From Prevotella sp. (GTDB lineage Bacteria; Bacteroidota; Bacteroidia; Bacteroidales; Bacteroidaceae): a stretch of 64,000 bases of DNA. A model generated the notes under the pieces. The model did not search any database, was not told where the DNA came from, and was given only the letters and a program-made list of their open reading frames with translations. The stretch is taken from positions 40,776 through 104,775 of the forward strand of contig JAFTFO010000040.1 in assembly GCA_017449495.1 (NCBI GenBank), given 5' to 3'. The position numbers were made by a program, and so were the translations under genes. Position 1 is the stretch's first letter. Every line of letters starts with the position of its first letter. Below are positions 32,552 to 41,800 of the stretch, one piece after another.

Positions 32552-33132
32552 GTGAGACGATGCTTTCGCCTGAAGAGATGGCCCGGGAGTTGAAGCGACT
32601 GGCCATGCAGTTGCAGCAGGCGGGTAGGAGTGACCTGCTGTTGCATGCCCTTGGTGTGCCCCTGCTGGAGGAACTCCGTATCGAGGCAGCCAAGGGAAGG
32701 CTGAGCCGGCTGGTGATCACGACTGACTATCGTTTCATCCTGGCGGACTATCAGAAGGAGGTGGAACTGCAGCCTGTACACAAGGCGGTCTACCTGCTGT
32801 TCCTGGCGCACCCTGAGGGTATAGAGTTCAAACGGCTGGCGGACTATCGTACGGAACTGTTACGCTATTATATGGCGACGGCGAAGATGATGGATAAGGA
32901 GAAGGTGATAGAGGGGGTGGACCATCTGGTCGATCCTCTCGACAATGCCATCAACGAGAAGTGTTCACGTATCAAGAAGGTGTTTCTCGAACTGATGGAT
33001 GAGTACACGGCCAGTTACTATATCATCAGCAGTCATACGCAGAAACATGTCGTCGGCTCCAGCCGTATCTGGTACGAACGGCTGAAGGTGGTAAGGCTGC
33101 CAAGGGAACTGGTGGTGTGGAAAAGAGGGTAG
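32548..33132 (+). CDS. Hypothetical protein, YLLFLxHPEGI family (copy 2), coupled to FtsZ paralogue
   Basis: The 194-aa protein is a paralogue of the product at 28600, sharing KAVYLLFLAHPEGIEFKRLA, DNAINEKCSRIKKVF and the VVWK ending. Its first 50 residues are a helical extension rich in Leu and Gln. The ATG sits inside the stop of the FtsZ paralogue (ATGA), giving strict translational coupling and suggesting a stoichiometric partner or regulator of that filament. Function is unknown. Confidence 0.72.
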   Translation: MSETMLSPEEMARELKRLAMQLQQAGRSDLLLHALGVPLLEELRIEAAKGRLSRLVITTDYRFILADYQKEVELQPVHKAVYLLFLAHPEGIEFKRLADYRTELLRYYMATAKMMDKEKVIEGVDHLVDPLDNAINEKCSRIKKVFLELMDEYTASYYIISSHTQKHVVGSSRIWYERLKVVRLPRELVVWKRG

Positions 33133-33191
33133 GCGGGTGGCCTGTGGGAGTTTAGACGTCGTATAAATTAGATTCTAAACATCGAAATTGT

Positions 33192-33222
33192 TTGTGGGTA
33201 TCGGAAATTTGTCGTATATTTG
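33192..33222 (+). promoter_or_regulatory. TTG-N20-TATATTTG promoter of reverse rubrerythrin
   Basis: TTG at 33192-33194 and TATATTTG at 33215-33222 with 20-nt spacing, followed by a ~55-nt leader. Confidence 0.72.
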
Positions 33223-33283
33223 CAAACGAAAGTTTTTGACGAACTATTCACTCACATTATTAATATTATAAACAAGTACATTT

Positions 33284-33841
33284 ATGAAGAAAAAGTTTAT
33301 TTGCGCCGTTTGTGGATATATCTACGAAGGCGACGCTGCTCCTGAGAAGTGCCCCATCTGTAAGGCTCCCGCCTCGAAGTTCTCTGAACTGAAGGAGGAT
33401 GCTGAAATGACCTACGCTACTGTTCACAAGATTGGTGACGGCAAGCCCGAGGGTGTAAGCGAGGAGATGATTCAGGACCTGAGGGATCACTTCAACGGTG
33501 AGTGCGGCGAGGTCGGTATGTATCTGGCTATGGCTCGTCAGGCTGACCGTGAGGGCTATCCCGAGATTGCCGAGGCCTTCAAGCGCTATGCCTTCGAGGA
33601 AGCTGACCATGCTTCTCGTTTCGCTGAGTTGCTGGGTGAGTGCGTATGGGACACGAAGACCAACCTGGAGAAGCGTGCTGCCGCCGAGGCTGGTGCCTGT
33701 GAGGATAAGTTCCGTATCGCAAAGAACGCAAAGGCCGCTGGTTTTGATGCCATCCACGACACCGTGCATGAGATGGCGAAGGACGAGGCCCGTCATGGTG
33801 CAGGCTTTGCCGGACTGCTGAAGCGCTACTTCGGTAAGTAA
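33284..33841 (+). CDS. Reverse rubrerythrin (NADH peroxidase)
   Basis: The 185-aa protein has a rubredoxin-like iron centre at its N-terminus (CAVCGY and CPICK) followed by a rubrerythrin di-iron four-helix bundle with [27 protein letters not shown] and [10 protein letters not shown] supplying Glu and His ligands. The rubredoxin-first order defines reverse rubrerythrins, which reduce hydrogen peroxide in anaerobes. It is monocistronic, consistent with a stress gene, and highly codon-biased. Confidence 0.93.
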   Translation: MKKKFICAVCGYIYEGDAAPEKCPICKAPASKFSELKEDAEMTYATVHKIGDGKPEGVSEEMIQDLRDHFNGECGEVGMYLAMARQADREGYPEIAEAFKRYAFEEADHASRFAELLGECVWDTKTNLEKRAAAEAGACEDKFRIAKNAKAAGFDAIHDTVHEMAKDEARHGAGFAGLLKRYFGK

Positions 33842-33902
33842 AAAGGTAAAAAAGTAAGAAGGTTGAATAATAAACCGACGATAAATCCGTTTTATCATTA
33901 CG

Positions 33903-35243
33903 ATGAAACGGATTTTTTATTTGCTCACGATAGCATGGTGCTTGGTGGCTTGTCAGGACGATGATACGTTCTCGACAAGTACGGGCTTGCGCATCACTTT
34001 CCCTCAGGACACGCTGAAGCTGGACACCGTGTTCAGTCGTACGCCCTCGTCGACATACACTTTCTGGGTTTATAATCAGAATGATACGGGCATCCGTATG
34101 GAGCGTATCCGACTCAGAAGGGGAAACCAGACGGGCTATCGGGTGAATGTCGACGGTATCTATCTTGACAATGCCAACGGCTCACAGACTTCCGATGTGG
34201 AGATCCGTCGCAATGACAGCATCCTCGTGTTCGTGGAGCTGACACCCAGTGAGACGGGACAGCCGGAGCCGGTGCTTTTAGAGGATGACCTTTTGTTTAC
34301 CCTCGAGAGTGGCGTTGAACAGAAGGTCTGTCTGCAGGCCTGGGTGTGGGATGCGCAGAGAATCTATTCGCCTGTCATCTCCAAAGATTCGCTCATCGAG
34401 TCAACGGTGCCGTTGGTGATCTATGGTGACATGCTGGTGGAGGAGGGGGCCACGCTGACCATTCGGAACACGACGTTGTTCTTCCATGATGGTGCTGGCC
34501 TTGATGTACGGGGCACTTTGCGGACAGAGGACTGTGTCATGCGTGGCGATCGTCTTGATGATATGTTCGATTATCTGCCTTACGACCGTGTCAGCGGACA
34601 GTGGAACGGCATCCGTATCCGTGAGAGTTCCCAGGACAATGTGTTGCTGCGTACGGAGATAAGGAATCCTCGATATGGTATCGTCTGTGATTCGGCAGCG
34701 ATAGACATGGACCATTACAAGATTGAGATGGAGCAGTGTGTGATTCATAATTGTGAAGGGGCTGGCCTGACGACGGTCAATGCCATTGTGCGCTTAGATC
34801 ATTGCCAACTGACGAATACAGGTGGCGACTGTTTCGCTATCTATGGCGGTGTTGCGGAGATATCCCACTGCACGTTTGCACAGTTCTATCCGTTTTCGGC
34901 TGAACGTGGTGTGGCCTTCCGTTTCACCAATTATTACGGAGATGCCGACATCCCCCTCTACGTGAATTGCACCGGTTCCATTCTGACGGGCTATGCCGAA
35001 GATGTGGTGATGGGCGACATGCATGGTGAGGATGAGGGCACCTTCGACTATGCATTCAAGGAATGTCTGATGCGTACACCGGAAGTGGCCGATGAAACGG
35101 AGCGTTTCGTAGATATCATCTGGGAAACACCCAAAGATTCCATCGAGGGGAAGAAGCATTTCGTGACCATCGACGAGGATAACCTGATCTATGACTTCCA
35201 CCTCGACTCCTTGTCTACTGCCAAGGGCTTGGGATGCTATTAG
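33903..35243 (+). CDS. Right-handed beta-helix lipoprotein
   Basis: The 446-aa protein has a lipoprotein signal (MKRIFYLLTIAWCLVAC, lipidated Cys17). After a ~130-aa beta-rich N-terminal domain, the body shows stacked repeats (LTIRNTTLFFHDGAGLDVRG; NPRYGIVCDSAAIDMDHYKI) typical of a parallel beta-helix. It is probably surface or outer-membrane attached, and no catalytic assignment is possible. It starts 61 nt after the rubrerythrin stop and converges on the cytidine deaminase gene. Confidence 0.75.
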   Translation: MKRIFYLLTIAWCLVACQDDDTFSTSTGLRITFPQDTLKLDTVFSRTPSSTYTFWVYNQNDTGIRMERIRLRRGNQTGYRVNVDGIYLDNANGSQTSDVEIRRNDSILVFVELTPSETGQPEPVLLEDDLLFTLESGVEQKVCLQAWVWDAQRIYSPVISKDSLIESTVPLVIYGDMLVEEGATLTIRNTTLFFHDGAGLDVRGTLRTEDCVMRGDRLDDMFDYLPYDRVSGQWNGIRIRESSQDNVLLRTEIRNPRYGIVCDSAAIDMDHYKIEMEQCVIHNCEGAGLTTVNAIVRLDHCQLTNTGGDCFAIYGGVAEISHCTFAQFYPFSAERGVAFRFTNYYGDADIPLYVNCTGSILTGYAEDVVMGDMHGEDEGTFDYAFKECLMRTPEVADETERFVDIIWETPKDSIEGKKHFVTIDEDNLIYDFHLDSLSTAKGLGCY

Positions 35244-35244
35244 C

Positions 35245-35718
35245 TTAGAATTCTGAGAAGGTGAGGGGCATCAATGCCCTGATTCCATCGATGAAATAGA
35301 CACATCGCCGTCCGTAGAGCAGGATGCGGATAGGGTGCTTGGCGCGGGTCTCTGACTCGATGATCACCTGTCGGCAACTGCCACAGGGGCCTGTGGGCTC
35401 ATCCGTCAGTTCACCGTCGGTGCCACGGGCAGCGATGGCAAGCACATTGACGGCTTTGTCCGGGTACTGGGCACCCGCAGCAAACAAGGCCGTGCGCTCG
35501 GCACAGAGTCCCGATGGATAGGCCACATTCTCCTGATTACAGCCTATCACCACCTCACCATTCTCCAGCCTGACGGCAGCACCGACACGGAAGTGGGAGT
35601 AGGGGGCATAACTGCGACTGGTGGCTTCGATGGCCTGTTCAACTAACTGACGGTCCTCGGCACTGAGTTCCTCCATCTGACATTCCTGGATGACGGATTT
35701 TAGTTCTACTTTCTTCAT
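35245..35718 (-). CDS. cdd: Cytidine deaminase
   Basis: The 157-aa zinc enzyme deaminates cytidine and deoxycytidine in pyrimidine salvage. The zinc site is visible as CAERTA (with the catalytic Glu) and PCGSCRQ. YAPYSHFRVGAAV is the usual N-terminal motif. ATG 35718 is chosen; the open frame upstream runs through the promoter. Its stop is 1 nt from the convergent lipoprotein gene. Confidence 0.93.
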   Translation of the reverse strand: MKKVELKSVIQECQMEELSAEDRQLVEQAIEATSRSYAPYSHFRVGAAVRLENGEVVIGCNQENVAYPSGLCAERTALFAAGAQYPDKAVNVLAIAARGTDGELTDEPTGPCGSCRQVIIESETRAKHPIRILLYGRRCVYFIDGIRALMPLTFSEF

Positions 35719-35736
35719 AGATTGAATATTTTTCTG

Positions 35737-35774
35737 CAAAAATACGAATAATTCGAGAGAAATCACTACTTTTG
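35737..35774. promoter_or_regulatory. Divergent promoters of cdd and glucosaminidase genes
   Basis: TATTTTTG on the minus strand (35744-35737) serves cdd, and TACTTTTG on the plus strand (35767-35774) serves the glucosaminidase. Both boxes are followed by CAGAAA, a small symmetry around the intergenic centre. Confidence 0.6.
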
Positions 35775-35791
35775 CAGAAATAATTTATCGT

Positions 35792-36700
35792 ATGAGGAAG
35801 ATTTTTCTATCTATAGCCCTGCTGACGGCATTTCAGGTTCAGGCGCAGATCAGTTGGAACCAGACCTATCAGCAGTATATCGACCAATATAAGGACATCG
35901 CCATCGAACAGATGCAGCGTTACCATATCCCGGCATCCATCACCTTGGCCCAGGGCGTCTTCGAAAGTGGCGCCGGCAGGAGTGAGCTGGCGCGGAAGGG
36001 TAATAACCACTTCGGCATCAAATGTGGTGGCAGCTGGAGTGGGCAGCGAGTCTATCATGATGACGATGAAAAGGGCGAATGTTTCCGGTCTTATGACAAT
36101 GCCTATGAGTCGTTTGAAGATCACTCGAAGTTTCTCACGGGCGGTCAGCGCTACCGTTCCTTGTTCCAACTGAAGCTCACCGACTATAAGGGCTGGGCCA
36201 AAGGTCTGAAGGCTGCTGGCTATGCCACCAACCCACAGTATGCGCAGAAGCTGATAGACATCATCCAACTGTATAAGCTCTACCGCTATGATACGGCAAA
36301 GGATTACGATAAGTTCATGGCTGAACACACGAAGAGTTCTGCCAACGGAGCATCGCTGCACGTGATCAAAATCTTTAATAAGAACTATTATCTCATCGTC
36401 CGCCGTGGTGACACCTTTAAGTCCATTGCCGATGAAATCGGCATCAGCTATCGTAAGCTGGCCAAGTACAACGAACGTGACAAGCGGGATGCATTGGAGG
36501 AGGGTGAGATCATCTGGCTGAAGAAGAAACAGACGAAGGCGCCGAAGGATTATAAGGGTCGGCTGCACTATGTGCGTCAGGGGGAGTCGATGTACAGCAT
36601 CGCCCAGAAGTATGGTATACGGCTGAAGAACTTGTATAAGATGAACAAACTGTCGCCCGACTACCAAATAAAGGTCGGAGATGCACTCCGACTGCGATGA
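35792..36700 (+). CDS. Exported glucosaminidase with two LysM domains
   Basis: The 302-aa protein has a signal peptide (MRKIFLSIALLTAFQVQA) and a GH73-type glucosaminidase domain (residues ~25-165: ITLAQGVFESGAGRSELARK with the catalytic Glu, GNNHFGIKC). Two LysM modules follow at about 200-248 (YYLIVRRGDTFKSIADEIGI) and 255-302 (HYVRQGESMYSIAQKYGIRL). It should cleave and bind peptidoglycan. Its stop codon abuts the convergent tRNA-Gly gene. Confidence 0.9.
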   Translation: MRKIFLSIALLTAFQVQAQISWNQTYQQYIDQYKDIAIEQMQRYHIPASITLAQGVFESGAGRSELARKGNNHFGIKCGGSWSGQRVYHDDDEKGECFRSYDNAYESFEDHSKFLTGGQRYRSLFQLKLTDYKGWAKGLKAAGYATNPQYAQKLIDIIQLYKLYRYDTAKDYDKFMAEHTKSSANGASLHVIKIFNKNYYLIVRRGDTFKSIADEIGISYRKLAKYNERDKRDALEEGEIIWLKKKQTKAPKDYKGRLHYVRQGESMYSIAQKYGIRLKNLYKMNKLSPDYQIKVGDALRLR

Positions 36701-36770
36701 GCGGAATACGGGAATCGAACCCGCCTCCCAGGCTTGGGAAGCCCGTGCACTACCGATGTGCTAATTCCGC
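36700..36770 (-). tRNA. tRNA-Gly (CCC)
   Basis: A 71-nt cloverleaf with acceptor GCGGAAT/ATTCCGC, TTC-containing T arm GGTTCGATTCC and anticodon loop TTCCCAA, giving CCC. CCA is not encoded. Its 3' discriminator base overlaps the last base of the convergent glucosaminidase stop codon. Confidence 0.93.
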
Positions 36771-36794
36771 AAAATAAGTTTCCTGATTTCTTTG

Positions 36795-36867
<73 letters not shown>

Positions 36868-36884
36868 AACCTCTTATAGAGAAG

Positions 36885-36957
36885 TACACCCGCAGGGGCT
36901 CGAACCCTGGACACCCTGATTAAGAGTCAGGTGCTCTACCAACTGAGCTACGGGTGC
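36885..36957 (-). tRNA. tRNA-Lys (CTT), copy 1
   Basis: A 73-nt cloverleaf with acceptor GCACCCG/CGGGTGT (terminal G-U pair), T arm GGTTCGAGCCC and anticodon loop CTCTTAA, giving CTT. Identical to the copy at 37000. Confidence 0.95.
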
Positions 36958-36999
36958 ATCATCATTTCAAAAAGAAAGGAGGGTCGCTTGCCTCCTCTG

Positions 37000-37072
37000 T
37001 ACACCCGCAGGGGCTCGAACCCTGGACACCCTGATTAAGAGTCAGGTGCTCTACCAACTGAGCTACGGGTGC
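37000..37072 (-). tRNA. tRNA-Lys (CTT), copy 2
   Basis: Identical in sequence to the copy at 36885 and first in the transcript, 21 nt below the promoter box. The order Lys-Lys-Thr-Gly forms one unit. Confidence 0.95.
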
Positions 37073-37093
37073 ATCTTTTTTCTTTAGCGGGTG

Positions 37094-37101
37094 CAAAGGT
37101 A
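37094..37101 (-). promoter_or_regulatory. TACCTTTG promoter of tRNA cluster
   Basis: The minus strand reads TACCTTTG upstream of the first tRNA-Lys, the only such box in the 80-nt gap to the DUF5687 gene. Confidence 0.65.
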
Positions 37102-37152
37102 CATACTTTTTTCCATACCACCAAACTTTTTGGTGATTTTCTTCCAAAAAAG

Positions 37153-38634
37153 TTACTGACGGGTCATGTGGAATCCGTCGATGTTCTCATATCGACGTAA
37201 CATCATCCGTTTGTAGATATGTCGGATCCAGATGGGATGCGTCACGATGAAGGCCAGACCGATGAGCGACATAAAGACAAAGGTCCAAGTCTCACCCACC
37301 AGCAGGAAACCGATGACGGCGATGGCACCGGGGGCGAACAGCGACAGCAGTTCGATGACAAGTTGCATACCATTCTCGAAGTTGCCTTTGGCCGTCACCT
37401 TCTGTTGCAGCGGCAATGTCTGTTTGTTATAGACAGCCAGTTGGAAGATCACGAAGTGGAGTACGCCTGCTGTCAGTAACATATAGGCCACCAGCATCAG
37501 CAGTGTAAACTTACCGGTGAAGACGGCAGGCAACATCACGATGAAGGGGATGAGCAGCACGGCACTGTAGAACCAGAACTTAGCCTTCAGCAGGGCGATG
37601 ATGTTTTCGCGGTGCATCATCAGCAGGTCGATATAGTTGCCTTCCTGACCCATGATTTTGATAAGGGCCGTCACGCTGTAGATGGCAAAACAGTACAGAC
37701 ACCAGAAGTTCTGCATAATCACGTTGTCATAGACGTTTGTATAGGCCACAATCATCGAGAAGACAATGATGAGTGCCAAACTCATGATGCAACGACTACG
37801 CATGGTCTTGTTGCGGAGGTTCGACTTCAGCTCGATCTTCAGGTATTCGCCCACGAGTCCGAAACGATTGAAGAAGGCGAACTGTGACACGTGCTTCAGC
37901 TCTTGCTCTTTTTTCTTCGAGATCTCCTCATAGACATACTTAAACTGGAAATGACGGTTGATGAAGAACATGACCGCCAACAGCACGATGACCACAGGCA
38001 GGAGCCACCAAGCACGTCCGGCCTCGGCATAGAGGTCGAGCATCCGTTCGAAGCCTTTCTTACCGAAATCCATCAGCAGGGGGATGAACAGGATAGCGTA
38101 AGGCACCAAGGCGGCAAGGAACCACAGCACCTTCCGGTTGATGAGTGTACGGAAGAAGAGATAAACCTGACTGTTCAGGATAATCAGTAGCAGACAGGCT
38201 ACCAGTTCGATCAAGACAGGCCAGAAGCCTGCACCGGCAAAGAGCAGGATGATCGAGTAGGGCACGAACATGCAGAGCCACAGAAAATTATAGCCGCTGA
38301 CATGCGACGACAGCAGGAAACACTCGATGGCCGTATAGCGTGAGATGGGCAGCAGGATATAGGGCTTGACCATCATGCCGGGTGTCGTCTGGACCACGAA
38401 CCGTAGTAGGAAGTCGATCAGCAGGATAATGGGCATGAACGAGATCATCCGTCCAGTCTCACCCTCGGCGAGCATGGCGATGATGCAGCCGTAGAGGATC
38501 AGGTACAAGGCAAACAGACCTCCACCGAAATAGGTAATGACTTTCGCCCACTTGTTTTGTTCGAAGATCGGGCTGCGCTTATAACTCAGCGTCGTGTTCT
38601 TCCGCAGCAGTCTGTATAATTGAAACCGGTTCAT
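37153..38634 (-). CDS. DUF5687 family polytopic membrane protein
   Basis: The 493-aa protein has about ten to twelve transmembrane helices and resembles ABC-2-type permeases and DUF5687 of Bacteroidetes. No ATPase gene is adjacent, so any transporter role would need a partner encoded elsewhere. Its ATG overlaps the LolA stop (ATGA), so it is the last gene of an ftsK-lolA operon. Confidence 0.75.
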   Translation of the reverse strand: MNRFQLYRLLRKNTTLSYKRSPIFEQNKWAKVITYFGGGLFALYLILYGCIIAMLAEGETGRMISFMPIILLIDFLLRFVVQTTPGMMVKPYILLPISRYTAIECFLLSSHVSGYNFLWLCMFVPYSIILLFAGAGFWPVLIELVACLLLIILNSQVYLFFRTLINRKVLWFLAALVPYAILFIPLLMDFGKKGFERMLDLYAEAGRAWWLLPVVIVLLAVMFFINRHFQFKYVYEEISKKKEQELKHVSQFAFFNRFGLVGEYLKIELKSNLRNKTMRSRCIMSLALIIVFSMIVAYTNVYDNVIMQNFWCLYCFAIYSVTALIKIMGQEGNYIDLLMMHRENIIALLKAKFWFYSAVLLIPFIVMLPAVFTGKFTLLMLVAYMLLTAGVLHFVIFQLAVYNKQTLPLQQKVTAKGNFENGMQLVIELLSLFAPGAIAVIGFLLVGETWTFVFMSLIGLAFIVTHPIWIRHIYKRMMLRRYENIDGFHMTRQ

Positions 38635-39227
38635 CGTAGGTCTATGATTTCAGCGTGGGGGAACTCTTTGGCGTTGAAGCGGAACTGGGCATCAGAAGCC
38701 GACTGCTTCTTCAGGTTGGTGATGTCGAAGATGGTCCACTTCTTGCCCTGCAGCAGTTTCACCTGAGTAGGATGATAGGTCTTCTTGTCGACAGTGATAA
38801 ACAGTTCCTTGATCTTCCGCTCAGCAGATGTAGCGGTCAAGTGCACCACATGACTGCTGCCACTGCTGTTCAGCGTCGCCTTGTACCCCTTCTTGTAGAG
38901 GTTGATGAAGTTGTAGGGGTTGATGGTCTGCAACTGGGCCTCGGTGGGGTTACTGATGTTCACCTCGTCGTTGTCCTTCATATAGGTCCACTGTGTCTTC
39001 CCGTCGAACCAGACGCTGGCCTGCGGGGTGGTGGCGTGGAACATCTTTCCCTTGATGATGATGCTACCACTGGTACTGCCCATACTGCCCGTCATCTTAA
39101 AGTCGGCCTTCACACCTTCTTTCATCGTCACGGTGGAAGCGGCCTTGTCGAGCACGCTCTTCGCCGTCTGGGCCGAGGCACCGATGCTCATCAGAGCCAT
39201 CGTTATCAGGAAACAAATCTTTTTCAT
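38631..39227 (-). CDS. lolA: LolA-like periplasmic lipoprotein carrier
   Basis: The 198-aa protein has a signal peptide (MKKICFLITMALMSIGASAQ) and the LolA-like beta fold (KSVLDKAASTVTMKEGVKAD; TQWTYMKDNDEVNISNPT). LolA ferries lipoproteins from the inner to the outer membrane. It lies 24 nt downstream of ftsK, an arrangement I know from Bacteroidales. Confidence 0.85.
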   Translation of the reverse strand: MKKICFLITMALMSIGASAQTAKSVLDKAASTVTMKEGVKADFKMTGSMGSTSGSIIIKGKMFHATTPQASVWFDGKTQWTYMKDNDEVNISNPTEAQLQTINPYNFINLYKKGYKATLNSSGSSHVVHLTATSAERKIKELFITVDKKTYHPTQVKLLQGKKWTIFDITNLKKQSASDAQFRFNAKEFPHAEIIDLR

Positions 39228-39251
39228 GATCTATAAACGCTATACTTTCAA

Positions 39252-41705
39252 TTATCTCAGATTATTCAAGAGGTTGTTCAGACTATTCTCGTCCTGGATC
39301 ATCACCTCACGGGGCTTGGAGCCCATGGCGGCACCAACGACACCAGCCTTCTCCAACTGGTCCATCAGTCGGCCGGCACGGTTATAGCCGATGGCGAACT
39401 TACGCTGGATGAGTGAGGTCGAGCCGCTCTGGTTGATGACAATCAGACGGGCGGCATCCTCGAACAGCGGGTCGAGATGCTGCATGTCCACTTCCTTGTC
39501 GCCACCGTCACCGAAGTCAGCTTCAGGCGTGTCAGGCTCTGGTAGCTCGAAGGCCATGTTATAGCTCTGCTGGGCAGCGATGAAATCGTTGATGCGCTCC
39601 ACCTCCGGCGTGTCGACGAAGGCACACTGTACACGAATGGGCTCTGCACCTCCCAAATAGAGCATGTCACCCTTACCGATCAGTTGCTGGGCACCTGTAC
39701 GGTCGAGGATGGTCTTCGAGTCGATGCCGGCACTCACCTTGAAGGCGATACGGGCGGGGAAGTTGGCCTTGATGTTACCTGTGATGATGGTCGTGGTCGG
39801 ACGCTGAGTGGCGATGACCATGTGGATACCGACGGCGCGGGCCAGCTGGGCGATACGTGCGATAGGCAACTCAATCTCCTTACCCGCCGTCATGATCAGA
39901 TCGCCGAACTCATCGATGATCACCACGATATATGGCATGTAGCCGTGACCGCCACGAGGCGGGATCTTACGGTCGATAAACTTCTTGTTGTACTCCTTGA
40001 TATTACGGGCACCCACTTCCTTCAGCAGGTCGTAGCGTGTATCCATCAGTTTACAGAGTGAGTTTAGCGTGCGCACCACTTTCGTTACGTCGGTGATGAT
40101 GGGATCGGCATCCTCGTCGGGCACCTTTGCCAGGAAGTGGTTGATCAGCGGATTATAGATCGAGAACTCCACCTTCTTCGGGTCAACGAGCACAATCTTC
40201 AGTTCAGCGGGGTGCTTCTTATATAATAAAGAGGTGATGATGGCATTCAGACCGACGGATTTACCCTGACCGGTGGCACCGGCCACAAGCAGGTGAGGCG
40301 CCTTTGCCAGGTCGAACATAAACACCTCGTTGGTAATCGTCTTACCGACGGCGCAGGGCAGTTCCATCGTCGATTCCTGGAACTTCTTCGAATTCAGGAT
40401 CGATTCCATCGACACGATTGAGGGCTTAGCATTTGGCACCTCGATACCGATGGTCCCTTTTCCTGGGATTGGGGCGATGATACGGATGCCGAGGGCCGAG
40501 AGGCTCAGGGCAATATCGTCTTCGAGTGAGCGCACTTTAGAAATACGTACACCTGGAGCCAGCGTGATTTCATAGAGTGTGATTGTAGGACCTACAGTCG
40601 CCTTGATGCTGGCAATCTCCACACCGAATGTGCGCAACACTTCCACGATCCTGTTCTTGTTGGCCGTCTGCTCAGCCATGTCGATATAAGGCTTGCCGTC
40701 GTTGTCGTATCTCTTCAGCAGGTCGAGGGTAGGATAACGATAGTTCTCCAGATCGCGCTTCGGGTCGTAGGGCTCCAGGTCCTCCAGTGCAGGGGCTACG
40801 GTCTTCTTGTCTGCCGTTTCTTCGTGGTGCGTTGCTTCAACGTCGAAGTCTACGTCTTTTTTATCGTCTTTCACCGTGTGGAGAGGCTCTTCGACCTCCC
40901 CGTCGTCAAAACCCTTGTCGTTCACCACAGCCTCACCGTTATTCAGGAACTCCACCGTCTGTTCGGCTGGGTCGTCATACACCGTCGGGTCGTCATCCTC
41001 TATCTGATTCTCGTAGGAGTCAGGTTTCTCGTTGGGATCGGTATTCGTGATGTTGAACTTCACCTTATCGAGGAACTTGGTAGGATTCAAGATTCTACGG
41101 ATTACGAAGATGGTCTCTGCACTTAAATAGGTGAGGAAGGCGATGGCTGTCAGTCCGAGGATTGCCGTCAGTCCGGGAATACCCACCAGGTTGCCAAGAT
41201 AATGGCAGATATACAGGCCGTGGTCGCCACCGGGACTGTACCATGTGTCGGTGAATAGTGGGGCCAGCAATAGCGACATGGCCACCGATGCCCATATCAT
41301 CAGGATCATCAGCGACAGGAACCACTTCCAGAGATTTACCTTGTAGGCTTTCGTCAGGTGTACGCCCATCAGTAGCAGGAACAAGGGGATGAGGAAGGCG
41401 GGCAGTCCGAAGCACCGTTTGATGAAGAACCATGAGCACCAGGCGCCGAAGCTACCACAGGTGTTCATGAACTCATGGTTCTGGTTCAGAATCTCACCCT
41501 CCCGCGGGTCCTCGATTACACTCTGGTCGGCAGCGCCTGTCGAGAGAAACGATACAAACGCTAATAACAGGAACACTGCTACGAGGGCCAGACCGATGCC
41601 CAGCATGAAGTTGATTCTTTCGTTGTGGAATATCTTGTCGAAGCTCAGCCCACTCAGCAGACTGGAACCTTTCTGCGGTCTTTTTTCTTTCTTTTTCTTT
41701 GCCAT
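39252..41705 (-). CDS. ftsK: DNA translocase FtsK/SpoIIIE
   Basis: The 817-aa protein has four N-terminal transmembrane helices (residues ~25-180), an acidic linker and a C-terminal motor: Walker A VAGATGQGKSVGLNAI, Walker B VVIIDEFGDLIM, and a final winged-helix gamma domain (DPLFEDAARLIVINQSGSTS) that reads orientation sequences. It segregates chromosomes at the septum. ATG 41705 (MAKKKKEK) is chosen over a much longer open frame because the promoter lies just above it. lolA and the DUF5687 gene follow in the same operon. Confidence 0.95.
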   Translation of the reverse strand: MAKKKKEKRPQKGSSLLSGLSFDKIFHNERINFMLGIGLALVAVFLLLAFVSFLSTGAADQSVIEDPREGEILNQNHEFMNTCGSFGAWCSWFFIKRCFGLPAFLIPLFLLLMGVHLTKAYKVNLWKWFLSLMILMIWASVAMSLLLAPLFTDTWYSPGGDHGLYICHYLGNLVGIPGLTAILGLTAIAFLTYLSAETIFVIRRILNPTKFLDKVKFNITNTDPNEKPDSYENQIEDDDPTVYDDPAEQTVEFLNNGEAVVNDKGFDDGEVEEPLHTVKDDKKDVDFDVEATHHEETADKKTVAPALEDLEPYDPKRDLENYRYPTLDLLKRYDNDGKPYIDMAEQTANKNRIVEVLRTFGVEIASIKATVGPTITLYEITLAPGVRISKVRSLEDDIALSLSALGIRIIAPIPGKGTIGIEVPNAKPSIVSMESILNSKKFQESTMELPCAVGKTITNEVFMFDLAKAPHLLVAGATGQGKSVGLNAIITSLLYKKHPAELKIVLVDPKKVEFSIYNPLINHFLAKVPDEDADPIITDVTKVVRTLNSLCKLMDTRYDLLKEVGARNIKEYNKKFIDRKIPPRGGHGYMPYIVVIIDEFGDLIMTAGKEIELPIARIAQLARAVGIHMVIATQRPTTTIITGNIKANFPARIAFKVSAGIDSKTILDRTGAQQLIGKGDMLYLGGAEPIRVQCAFVDTPEVERINDFIAAQQSYNMAFELPEPDTPEADFGDGGDKEVDMQHLDPLFEDAARLIVINQSGSTSLIQRKFAIGYNRAGRLMDQLEKAGVVGAAMGSKPREVMIQDENSLNNLLNNLR

Positions 41706-41732
41706 ATCTTGTCTCTTTTCGCTATTTTGATG

Positions 41733-41791
41733 CAAAAGTAGTTGAAAAAACTTAGATTTCATCATAAAATGATGTTTTTTTTGTAATTTTG
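41733..41791. promoter_or_regulatory. Divergent promoters: ftsK (minus) and exonuclease (plus)
   Basis: TACTTTTG on the minus strand (41740-41733) serves ftsK with a ~20-nt leader. TAATTTTG on the plus strand (41784-41791) ends 9 nt before the ATG at 41801, so that mRNA would be nearly leaderless. Confidence 0.62.
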
Positions 41792-41800
41792 CACCAAGAA

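Noticed and set aside
38655-39236. 193-codon plus-strand frame opposite lolA
   Set aside because: It is antisense to a gene with a signal peptide and LolA motifs and has no promoter of its own.
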